64,000 nucleotides of DNA, from assembly GCA_046349855.1 (NCBI GenBank), contig JAXMBM010000017.1, positions 1-64,000 of the forward strand, written 5' to 3'. The stretch's first letter is position 1. Each line of letters opens with the position of its first letter. Source of the DNA: CAIXSC01 sp046349855 (GTDB lineage Bacteria; Planctomycetota; Planctomycetia; Pirellulales; Pirellulaceae). The notes beneath the pieces are model-generated. The model saw nothing but the letters and a program-made list of their open reading frames with translations, was not told the DNA's origin and made no database searches. A program made the position numbers and the translations under genes. Below are positions 8,521 through 16,274 of this stretch, piece by piece.

Positions 8521-9492
8521 ATGTCCTCGGTATTGCTACGATCCATCTTCCGCGGCGTATTCAGTGCGGCACTGCTCGCCTGGTTGTTGACGGGCGTGGC
8601 CATCGTCGGCGTTGACGAAATCGCCTTGTACGAACGTTTCGGGCTGCTGCAACCGGAACCGTTGACATCCGGCTGGCATTGGTTGTGGCCCGCGCCGTGG
8701 GGGCGGACGTACCGGTTCTCGCGCACGCGTGTCGCACTGGAGTGCGTCGGACCAGCGCGGGACGCAGGCAGCGCCGCGAACGAATCCCAGACGACTTTGC
8801 TCTGTGGCGGCGCGACCGAAGTCGTTCATCTTGCCGCGCAGCTCACCTACCGACCGCTGGCGACACCCGCGGGTCGTCGAGCTCGCCACCTCAGCGAGGC
8901 CCAACCCGAGCGACGCCTGCGAAGGCTGGCCGAACGGCTGTTGTCGCGCGTCGCAGCGGCTCACTCGCTCGATTCGCTTCTGGCTCGTGACCGTCTGCAG
9001 TTATCCCAAGAAATGACGGCGGTACTTCGCGCCGACTGCGTCCGCGCCGACCTGGGGTTCGAGATTATCGAATTCAGCCTTGTGCACGTGTCACCTCCGA
9101 GCGACGTCAGGGCTGACTATCTGGATGCCATGAGCGCAGCGATCGATGCCGAACGCGACCTGGCCAATGCGCGGATTCACGCACAGGGCGAACTGACGCG
9201 GATGGCGATGATGAGTGATTCGACGGTCGCGGACGCCCAAGGAGCTGCGGCCGTGCGGCGTACCACTGCGGCCGCCCAGGCGCAGTCTCTGGCGGCCTTG
9301 GCCGAAGCGTACCGCAAGTACCCCGAAGCGGTCCGTCACCAGATGCAGGTCGAGCGCTGGGGCGCGTCGCTTTCGACAGGCCGACTCGTCGTCTGGGACG
9401 CCGGGTTGTCCTCGTCCGTGCTGCTGACGCTGGACAACGGGACGGGAGCGGACAGCACGACTACCCGGGAGAATGAGGAGCGACGCCAATGA
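8521..9492 (+). CDS. SPFH/Band-7 membrane protein, HflK-like (first of three)
   Basis: 323 residues. One N-terminal membrane helix (about 12-30) is followed by the Band-7 opening 'VGVDEIALYERFG' and 'GWHWLWPAPWGRTYRFSRT', then a predicted alpha-helical segment rich in Ala/Glu/Arg (about 205-275). This is the HflK arrangement: inner-membrane anchored, domain outside the cytoplasm, assembling as large rings with HflC. No ftsH or hflX is nearby. The central Band-7 region is divergent from textbook HflK. First gene of the operon; its stop overlaps the next start by ATGA. The start at 8521 has no strong Shine-Dalgarno but is the only one that includes the membrane helix. Confidence 0.75.
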   Translation: MSSVLLRSIFRGVFSAALLAWLLTGVAIVGVDEIALYERFGLLQPEPLTSGWHWLWPAPWGRTYRFSRTRVALECVGPARDAGSAANESQTTLLCGGATEVVHLAAQLTYRPLATPAGRRARHLSEAQPERRLRRLAERLLSRVAAAHSLDSLLARDRLQLSQEMTAVLRADCVRADLGFEIIEFSLVHVSPPSDVRADYLDAMSAAIDAERDLANARIHAQGELTRMAMMSDSTVADAQGAAAVRRTTAAAQAQSLAALAEAYRKYPEAVRHQMQVERWGASLSTGRLVVWDAGLSSSVLLTLDNGTGADSTTTRENEERRQ

Positions 9493-10511
9493 CCCAGGTC
9501 ACTGCCCCCATGCCGTCGGCTGGCGGGCGACGCCAGCGTGGGGCTGGCGTGCTCCGGCTCTTCCTCTGCCTGATCGCAGCACTCGGACTGACGACGCTGG
9601 CCTGCCTGCGTCTGGTGCCCGAGGGGCATACCGGCGTCGTGACTCGGTGGGGAAGACCGGTACGCGTCGTGGCCCAACCTGGAACGTACTGGCAATGGCC
9701 GGCCCCCATCGACCGGCTCCAGTTGCTCGACCTGCGCCGCCAACTTGCCGATGTACCGGCCGCCACGGTCTTCACGCGCGACAAGAAGAGCCTGATCATC
9801 GAAGCGTATGTCGTGTGGCGCGTCTTCGACCCGCTGTTGTTTCTGCAGGCGGCAGGCGATTCGCAGTTGGCCGAGGCGCAGTTGAACGGCCTGGCGACCT
9901 CGGCCGTCAACCAGGAGCTGTCGCGCCGCGACCTGGCAGCGCTGGCATCGGTCGATGCGGGTACCGAACAACTCGCTGCAGTCGAACGGCGGCTGCGCGA
10001 GTTACTGGATGATCAAGTGAGAACGCGTCTGGGAGTAGCGATCGATGAGTTCGGGCTGCTTCGAGTCACCTTGCCGGAAGAAAATCGAGCGGCCGTACTG
10101 GAACGCATGCGTGCCGAACGGCAAGCCGAAGCCGGCCGCATCCGCAGCGAAGGAGCCAAAGCCGCGCAGGCGATTCGCGACGACGCGCACGTGCGCAGTC
10201 AGGAAATCCTGCGCCGTGGGCGGGAGGAAGCGGCACGTATTACGGCGGAAGCCGAGCAGCTGGCCCTGGAGCAGCTGGCGGATGCGCAGCAGCGCGACCC
10301 CGAGCTCTATCGCCTGTGGAGTTCGCTGGAGGCGAGCCGACGAGCGATCGGCAAGCAGTCCGTCCTTATCCTGCGTAGCGATCGCGGCTTCCTCGACGCC
10401 CTGCTGCCGGCGGGCCCTATGCCACGTGTCGAGCCCTGGAGAATGACCGGTCAGCAGCAGGCTGGTGATCGGCCGGGGACCGACAGCGGCGAGTCACGAG
10501 GAACGCAATGA
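9489..10511 (+). CDS. SPFH/Band-7 membrane protein, HflC-like (second of three)
   Basis: 340 residues; the most canonical SPFH protein of the three. Membrane helix at about 21-41, then 'VPEGHTGVVTRWGRPVRV', 'PGTYWQWPAPIDRL' and 'VFTRDKKSLIIEAYVVWRVFDP', the usual HflC Band-7 signature. A long Ala/Glu/Arg helix (about 195-265) and the C-terminal 'DPELYRLWSSLEA...ILRSDRGFLDAL' follow, as in HflC. It should form a complex with its neighbours in the membrane. It is joined to both neighbouring genes by 4-bp ATGA overlaps, which predicts coupled translation. Confidence 0.85.
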   Translation: MTQVTAPMPSAGGRRQRGAGVLRLFLCLIAALGLTTLACLRLVPEGHTGVVTRWGRPVRVVAQPGTYWQWPAPIDRLQLLDLRRQLADVPAATVFTRDKKSLIIEAYVVWRVFDPLLFLQAAGDSQLAEAQLNGLATSAVNQELSRRDLAALASVDAGTEQLAAVERRLRELLDDQVRTRLGVAIDEFGLLRVTLPEENRAAVLERMRAERQAEAGRIRSEGAKAAQAIRDDAHVRSQEILRRGREEAARITAEAEQLALEQLADAQQRDPELYRLWSSLEASRRAIGKQSVLILRSDRGFLDALLPAGPMPRVEPWRMTGQQQAGDRPGTDSGESRGTQ

Positions 10512-11533
10512 ACGACGGACCTGAACAACCACCGCTCGCTCCGAGTTCGTCAGTGTCTTCCACGCGCCGGCGGCTTGTCGCCACGCTGTTGGTCACCGTG
10601 GTCGGTGCGCTGGTCTGCGCCGCGGCCGGTGTGCGCGTCGTGGCCCCGGGCGAAGCGGCGCTCGTGTACCGCCTGGGAAAACTCGTCGGCGATGAGACGA
10701 CCGCCGTCCGCCCGTCCGGCGTGCTGTGGGCCTGGCCGTATCCGATCGATAGCGTCGTGCGTCTGGCGAGCAAGCGCGAATCGACAGCGGACCTCGATCT
10801 GTTCTGGCCGAGCGAACCGGGGGATGGCCAGTACGCGTTGACCGGCGATCGCGGACTGGTCGGACTGCAACTCACCGTACGCTACGTCATCGTTTCGCCC
10901 GTCAAGTACCAGCGTTCGGCCGCCCATCCAACAGAGCTGCTGTATCGCGTCGTCGCGCAGGATCTGCAGAAAACGCTGCTCCGTTCGTCGCTCGACGAAG
11001 TACTGCAATTGCGCGGTGTGCGGTGCCACACCAATGGGCGGGATACGGCGAGTCGAATGCTGGGCAATCTGGCCGACGTCGTGCGCGACTCTTCCCAGCA
11101 ACACCTCGATGCGCTCGATGCTGGCGCGCTCCTCACTTCGCTCGAAATACGGACGGCCAGTCCGCCACACGAAGTGCGAGACGCGTTTGAAATGCTGCAG
11201 ACGGCACGCATCGAACAGGAAACGACGCAGTCCCGCATGCGGGCACAATCCGACGAGGTCCTGTTCGACGCCGAATCCCTGGCGAAACAGACCGTGGCGG
11301 AGGCACGAGGCAACGCCGAACTGCGTCGGGCGGAAACCTCGACCCAGGTAGCGATGTTCGAAGCACACTGGTCGTCCGTGCGTCGGCTGGGTCGAGCAGC
11401 GGCATGCCTTCGGCTGCGCCAGGAGGCACTGCGCGACATCCTGCTGCAATGTGAGCACGTGTATTACGTGACCGAACCCCCGGCAGGTGGCGAGGTCCGA
11501 GTGAGAATTGCGCCGCCGAGGGCGACACCATGA
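10508..11533 (+). CDS. SPFH/Band-7 membrane protein, HflK-like (third of three)
   Basis: 341 residues. Membrane helix about 22-43, then 'VVAPGEAALVYRLGKLVG' and 'GVLWAWPYPIDSVVRL', the entry to a Band-7 domain, and 'GDRGLVGLQLTVRYVIVSP' where HflK has its 'TGDENIV' strand. The helical tail at about 225-285 has the Ala/Glu/Arg composition of the family. The C-terminus lacks the Gly/Pro-rich tail of E. coli HflK. Overlaps the upstream HflC-like gene and the downstream ATPase gene by 4 bp each. Three different SPFH genes in a row is unusual; two (HflK, HflC) is the norm. Confidence 0.75.
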   Translation: MNDGPEQPPLAPSSSVSSTRRRLVATLLVTVVGALVCAAAGVRVVAPGEAALVYRLGKLVGDETTAVRPSGVLWAWPYPIDSVVRLASKRESTADLDLFWPSEPGDGQYALTGDRGLVGLQLTVRYVIVSPVKYQRSAAHPTELLYRVVAQDLQKTLLRSSLDEVLQLRGVRCHTNGRDTASRMLGNLADVVRDSSQQHLDALDAGALLTSLEIRTASPPHEVRDAFEMLQTARIEQETTQSRMRAQSDEVLFDAESLAKQTVAEARGNAELRRAETSTQVAMFEAHWSSVRRLGRAAACLRLRQEALRDILLQCEHVYYVTEPPAGGEVRVRIAPPRATP

Positions 11534-13485
11534 GTGCTCCGGTCGCGGTGCCTCGACCTCGCCCCTGGCTGGCCGCGGTCGAGTCACGATTGATATGGGC
11601 GGGATGCGTGGCCTGCGGTGCAGGATGGCTGTATTGGGCGACCGCTCGGCCAGCGTCGTTGGAGTTGTTTACCCTTTCCCAAGTGGTGGGCGCATGGTTG
11701 GTCGCCCTGCCGACGATCCGTGAAGCCTGGTGGCCCTCTCCGACTGAACTCGACGAAATCCACTCCCATCGCCTCGTGTCGTTGGCGGTCCTGGGATCGG
11801 TCTGGTCGGGCGAGTACGGGGCGGCGATCGTCACTCCGCTGGTAATGCGACTGGGGCACTGGATCGAGTCCCGTGGCGTTCCGGGAAGGGCCGAAGCCCG
11901 CGAATCGCTGCTCCGCCTCACCGCGGGACCGGTGTTCGTTGTGGACGAATCCGACCACACCGTCCGCACGGCAGCCACCGCCGAACGAGGACAATTGGTC
12001 CGCGTGCGACCGGGAGAGCGATTCACCACCGATGGGGTGGTGGAATGGGGTGTGTCGACGGCGGACGAATCCCTGCTGAATGGCGAGTCGCTGCCGCGCG
12101 AACTGCGACCGGGAGTGCAGGTGCTGGCTGGGACGACGAACGGTGCGGGCGCGGTGGCGGTGCGCGTGACGGCCACGGGCGACCAGACGTTGGCAGGGCG
12201 TATGGCCCGCGACTTTGATGCGCTGCTGGCCTGCCGGCCGCGCGTCCTGCGATGGCTAGACAAGTTCTCTCGGTGGTATGTCCCCGTCGTCGGGTTCTCA
12301 GCGACAGCCGTGTGGGCCGGGTCGGGAAGTGCTTCTCGTGCCGCGGCGCTGCTGGTCAGTTGCTGCCCCTGTGCTCTGGCACTCGCCGGGCCTGCCGCCA
12401 TGCTGGCGGCGATATCGGCGGCCTGGAGGCGCGGTATCGTCTTTCGTCCTGACGGCCGTTGGGAATCCCTGGCCGATGTCCGTTCCGTCGTGCTCGACAA
12501 GACAGGCACCATTACCTGCGGGCAGCTGTCGGTCGTCGCGTGGCGTCAGTTGGACGCCCAACTCTCGACCAGCGACATCCTGGCCGTCGCCCGGCGGGTT
12601 GCGAGCTGTTCTGTACACCCCGTAGCGTTGGCAATCCTGCGGTTCATCCAGTCGCGCGACGCCTCACCGAACCAGGTGTCGCTGGACAAAGTGTATGAAT
12701 CCACGGGCGAAGGAGTCGCCGCCGTCGACGGAGGACGTTGGATTCGGCTGGGGAAAATGGACTGGCTCAAAGCGGAAGGGGTCCAGTGCCGCGCGGCTGA
12801 CCTGGGTGACGTCGCAGCCCATGAGGGTCCGGCCACCGTGTTAGCGATCGATCAGCAATGCGTCGCTTGCTTTCTGCTGGCCGACGCGGTGCGGGAGACG
12901 TCGCGACCGTCGCTGGACCGCCTCCGGGCTCTGGGGGTCTCCCGACTGGTCATGTTCACCGGTGATCGTGCCGCCGCCGCCCACGCGGCGGCCATCGTCC
13001 TGCCGTTGGACGAGGTGCGCGCTGACTGTTCTCCGCAAGACAAGTGCGACGCGGTGCGTCGGGAGCGCGAGCGGTTCGGCAGTGCGGCGATGGTGGGCGA
13101 CGGAGCGAACGATGCTTTGGCGATGGCGGCCAGTAACGTCGGGATCGCCATCGATCGCGCGGAACTCCCGGTCGCTCAAGGGACGGCCGACGTGATTCTG
13201 ATGCGCGGCGGCCTGGAAGGGTTGCCGGAGGCGATGCAACTCGCGCGCCGCAGCCGCCGCCTGCTGATCATCAACCTGACGCTGGCGGCCGGCAGTACCG
13301 CGGCACTCGCTGCCCTCGCGGCTCTAGGTCAGTTGCCAACCATGACCGCCGCCGTCGTGCACAACGCCGGTGCGGCCCTGGTCTTGATTCACTCCGGCCT
13401 GTTCGTGCTCCGCGACGCGTATCGGTGCGAGAAACCAGCGAATGGTCTGGATTGGTCGTGTGTTACGGATCGTTTTCATCACTGA
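11530..13485 (+). CDS. P1B-type heavy-metal (CPC) P-type ATPase without N-terminal HMA domain
   Basis: 651-residue cation pump. Motifs: actuator loop 'LLNGESLP' (182-189), where the usual TGE is NGE; membrane metal site 'SCCPCALALAGPAA' (277-290) with Cys-Pro-Cys; phosphorylation site 'DKTGTIT' with Asp323; nucleotide-binding 'SVHPVALAI' (361-369); hinge 'FTGD' and 'MVGDGANDALAMA'. The CPC and HP motifs place it in the P1B (Cu/Ag/Zn/Cd) group. It has no CxxC HMA domain at the N-terminus and is short for the class. Inferred role: copper or another soft metal across the membrane, perhaps supplying the cupredoxin-like protein encoded next. Overlaps the third SPFH gene by ATGA. Confidence 0.9.
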   Translation: MSAPVAVPRPRPWLAAVESRLIWAGCVACGAGWLYWATARPASLELFTLSQVVGAWLVALPTIREAWWPSPTELDEIHSHRLVSLAVLGSVWSGEYGAAIVTPLVMRLGHWIESRGVPGRAEARESLLRLTAGPVFVVDESDHTVRTAATAERGQLVRVRPGERFTTDGVVEWGVSTADESLLNGESLPRELRPGVQVLAGTTNGAGAVAVRVTATGDQTLAGRMARDFDALLACRPRVLRWLDKFSRWYVPVVGFSATAVWAGSGSASRAAALLVSCCPCALALAGPAAMLAAISAAWRRGIVFRPDGRWESLADVRSVVLDKTGTITCGQLSVVAWRQLDAQLSTSDILAVARRVASCSVHPVALAILRFIQSRDASPNQVSLDKVYESTGEGVAAVDGGRWIRLGKMDWLKAEGVQCRAADLGDVAAHEGPATVLAIDQQCVACFLLADAVRETSRPSLDRLRALGVSRLVMFTGDRAAAAHAAAIVLPLDEVRADCSPQDKCDAVRRERERFGSAAMVGDGANDALAMAASNVGIAIDRAELPVAQGTADVILMRGGLEGLPEAMQLARRSRRLLIINLTLAAGSTAALAALAALGQLPTMTAAVVHNAGAALVLIHSGLFVLRDAYRCEKPANGLDWSCVTDRFHH

Positions 13486-13494
13486 GGAGAAGCA

Positions 13495-14304
13495 ATGAGT
13501 TACCGCAAGTACCTGAGAAAGTCGCTGCTGGCCAGCATGGCGTCGGCGGCTTGGGGAGCCATGGTCCTGATGGGACTGTCCCCGGCGATGGGGGCCGACT
13601 GGGGGGACCTGTCCGGGCAGTTTCTGCTGGAAGGTGCGGCTCCCAAACCGGCCAGGCTGAATGTGAACAAGGACCTCGAATGCTGCGGCAAATACCTCGA
13701 TGAAATCGTCGACGAGACAATCACCGCGGGGCCGAACGGCGGGTTGGCGAATGTCTTCGTCTATCTGCGACTCCCGCCGGGGAAGAAAAAGATTGACGTG
13801 CATCCGGACTTGCTCAAGACGGCCTCGCAACCGGTCGTGCTGGATAACATCCACTGCCTGTTCCGGCCGCACGCGCTGGCGGTATGGAGCGGCCGACAGA
13901 CACTGCTGGTGACCAACAGCGATCCGATCGGACATGCGGCGAAAATGGACTTCCTCAGCAACGCCCCCATCAACGTCGTTCTGCCGGCGGGGGGGAAGAT
14001 CGAACAGAAACTGCAGAACCCCGAATCCTTGCCGTTGCCCGTATCGTGTGGCGTGCACCCGTGGGAAATCGCCTACATCAAGGTACACGACAGCCCCTAT
14101 GTGACCGTCTCGGCGCTGGATGGCAAATTCGTGATTCCGAAACTGCCGACCGGCGAGTGGGAGTTTCAGTTCTGGCACGAATCGGTCGGGTATCTCGACG
14201 CTCGAGCCGGCGCCAAGAAGGGGCGCATCAAGCTGACGATCAAGCCGGGCGCGAATGACCTGGGGACGATGAAGATTCCCGTCGCATCACTGAAGAGGAA
14301 GTAA
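13495..14304 (+). CDS. Secreted cupredoxin-like (putative type-1 copper) protein
   Basis: 269 residues with a Sec-type N-terminal signal ending near residue 33 ('LSPAMGADWG'). The rest looks like a beta-sandwich: 'NVFVYLRLPPG' and 'LLVTNSDPIGHAAKM' (His147), then 'LPVSCGVHPWEIAYI' with Cys185-x2-His188, and a C-terminal half 'SALDGKFVIPKLPTGEWEF' like carboxypeptidase-regulatory folds. The His...Cys-x2-His spacing resembles type-1 copper sites of plastocyanin-like proteins, so copper binding is likely but not proven; no clear axial Met is assigned. Starts 9 bp after the ATPase gene and has GGAG upstream of its ATG. Probably periplasmic. Confidence 0.65.
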   Translation: MSYRKYLRKSLLASMASAAWGAMVLMGLSPAMGADWGDLSGQFLLEGAAPKPARLNVNKDLECCGKYLDEIVDETITAGPNGGLANVFVYLRLPPGKKKIDVHPDLLKTASQPVVLDNIHCLFRPHALAVWSGRQTLLVTNSDPIGHAAKMDFLSNAPINVVLPAGGKIEQKLQNPESLPLPVSCGVHPWEIAYIKVHDSPYVTVSALDGKFVIPKLPTGEWEFQFWHESVGYLDARAGAKKGRIKLTIKPGANDLGTMKIPVASLKRK

Positions 14305-14365
14305 TCGCACCGCAATCCGCACGCTCCGCTCGACCGATGGCCGTTGAGCGGAGCGGAGTTCGGAG

Positions 14366-15739
14366 ATGACAGGCATGTTCGAGATCGAATCGTCTGCGGT
14401 CAAGGCACGGCCAGCGACTCGCGAACGCATCAACTTCCGCTGGCTGCTCCGCTTGCGCTGGGCCGCCATCGTCGTGCAGTCGCTCACGGTACTCGGCGCA
14501 CATGCGTGGCTCGGAATCGATCTGCCGTTGATGTTTCTCGGAGGCGTCATCGCTTGCGAAGCGGCGACCAATCTGGCGGCGAGCTATCTGGGTCGTGAAA
14601 TGCCGAACGGCGGTGACGGACCGAACCGGCTGGTGCTCGCCATCATGATCGCCGATATCCTGTTCCTGACCGCCTTGCTGTACGGGTCAGGCGGACCGTC
14701 AAACCCGTTCAGCGTCTTCTACATCATTCACATTTCCCTGGCATCCGCCACGTTACGCCCTTTCCGGGCGTGGTGCTTGACAACGCTGGCGGTGATTTGT
14801 TTTGCGGTCCTGTTCGCGTGGCATATGCCGATTGCCGCATTGAGCCACGACCACGGTGCGGCCCGGCACACGGAACATCGCCATCTCGGCGCAGCATACG
14901 CCGCCGAATCGCGCGAAGACCCCATCGAACTGCACCTGCGCGGCATGCTGGTCGCCTTTGCCGGTGCCGCCGTGTTTGTCACGTACTTCGTCACTCGTGT
15001 ACGTCATGAACTGGAGCGGCGCGATGTCGAACTGGCGGCCGCCGATCGGCGACGCGCGGACAGCGAGAAGATCGAATCACTGGTGACGCTGGCCGCCGGC
15101 GCCGCACACGAATTGGCGACCCCCCTGGCCACGATCATGATCGCGGCACGAGAAGTCGAACTGGAACTCGCAGCGCAACAACCACCGCCCACGACGCTCG
15201 ACGATGTCCGGGTCATTGTGCGCGAAACGGGACGGTGCCGCGACGTACTCAGTGCCATCACGTCGCAAGCGGGCGAGAACATGGGTGAGACGTGGTCCGC
15301 CGTGGCATGGGACGAACTCCTGGAGGAGGTGCGACAGGCAACGGGCCAGCCCCACCAGGTCGCGACTTCCCTGTCGCTGGGCAATGCCTCGCCCCGAATC
15401 ATCGCCCCGCGCAGGACACTCGTCCAAACCTTGCAGTCGCTGGTGCAGAACGGGCTGGCGGCGTCAGGCGGCGGCGAACCGGTCGCGTTGAGCGTCAGTC
15501 GACAGAGCCAGTCGTGGCAGATCGAAGTACGGGATGCGGGCTGCGGCATGTCCGACTCGACGTTACGACGTTTGGGCGAGCCATTCTTTACCACACGCGG
15601 TACGGGCGAAGGCATGGGACTAGGCGTGTTCCTCGCGAAACGCGTGATCGAGCAGCTGGGAGGACGGCTGGTCTTCGAGTCCCGCGTCAACGTAGGCACT
15701 ACGGTACGGATCTGGTTGTCCTTGAGCGCGGGGGCATGA
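14366..15739 (+). CDS. RegB/PrrB-type redox sensor histidine kinase
   Basis: 457 residues. Several N-terminal membrane helices (about 30-210), with the ubiquinone-site heptad 'GGPSNPF' at 109-115 matching the GGxxNPF that defines RegB/PrrB. H-box 'AAGAAHELATPLATIMIAA' with His248, and Cys291 in 'GRCRDVL', about where RegB has its redox-active cysteine. N, G1 and G2 boxes follow: 'LVQNGLAAS', 'VRDAGCGMSD', 'GEGMGLGVFLAKRV'. In proteobacteria RegB senses quinone redox state and phosphorylates RegA. It is followed after 4 bp by its RegA partner, inside an operon of copper and SPFH genes. The start at 14366 is the first that includes the whole membrane domain. Confidence 0.88.
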   Translation: MTGMFEIESSAVKARPATRERINFRWLLRLRWAAIVVQSLTVLGAHAWLGIDLPLMFLGGVIACEAATNLAASYLGREMPNGGDGPNRLVLAIMIADILFLTALLYGSGGPSNPFSVFYIIHISLASATLRPFRAWCLTTLAVICFAVLFAWHMPIAALSHDHGAARHTEHRHLGAAYAAESREDPIELHLRGMLVAFAGAAVFVTYFVTRVRHELERRDVELAAADRRRADSEKIESLVTLAAGAAHELATPLATIMIAAREVELELAAQQPPPTTLDDVRVIVRETGRCRDVLSAITSQAGENMGETWSAVAWDELLEEVRQATGQPHQVATSLSLGNASPRIIAPRRTLVQTLQSLVQNGLAASGGGEPVALSVSRQSQSWQIEVRDAGCGMSDSTLRRLGEPFFTTRGTGEGMGLGVFLAKRVIEQLGGRLVFESRVNVGTTVRIWLSLSAGA

Positions 15740-15743
15740 AGCG

Positions 15744-16274
15744 ATGCAGAAAATCCTGCTGGTGGATGACGATGACGCGTTGCGAGATCAACTGACACGC
15801 GCTCTGCAACGCCGCGGATACGCCGTTCGTCCGGCCGCCAACGCGCGGGCGGCGCTGCAGCTCGCGCGATCCGAGCCTTGCGATCTGGCGATCATCGACC
15901 TGAGGATGCCCGGTGACTCGGGGATGAAGCTCCTGGCCGACCTGCAGGAGCTGACACCCGCGACGCGTGTTGTGATCCTGACCGGGTTCGGCAGTATCGC
16001 CAGCGCGGTCGGAGCACTCAAGCGCGGTGCCGTGAACTACGTCGCGAAACCGGCGCATGTCGACGAGATCCTCACAGCCTTCGAATCGGGCGCACGCTCC
16101 GCCTCCCCGGCGCTCGACGACGAACACGAGGCCGTATCGCTCGCCAAAGCCGAATGGGAGCACATTCAGCGAGCGCTCGCCGAATGCCAAGGCAACATCA
16201 CACAAGCGGCCCGGCGACTCGACATCTCTCGCCGGTCGCTTCAACGGAAACTGCGAAAGCGAGCACCCGAATGA
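15744..16274 (+). CDS. RegA/PrrA-type redox response regulator
   Basis: 176 residues, the size of RegA/PrrA/ActR. Receiver: acidic pocket Asp8-Asp10, phospho-acceptor Asp52 in 'AIIDLRMPGDSG', 'VILTGFGSIASAV' and Lys102 in 'VAKPAHVDEIL'. After a proline-containing linker the Fis-type helix-turn-helix 'EWEHIQRALAECQGNITQ' and 'AARRLDISRRSLQRKLRK' closely follows RegA. It should act as a DNA-binding regulator of respiratory, copper or energy genes, perhaps of its own operon. Ends with an ATGA overlap into the propeller gene. Confidence 0.9.
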   Translation: MQKILLVDDDDALRDQLTRALQRRGYAVRPAANARAALQLARSEPCDLAIIDLRMPGDSGMKLLADLQELTPATRVVILTGFGSIASAVGALKRGAVNYVAKPAHVDEILTAFESGARSASPALDDEHEAVSLAKAEWEHIQRALAECQGNITQAARRLDISRRSLQRKLRKRAPE

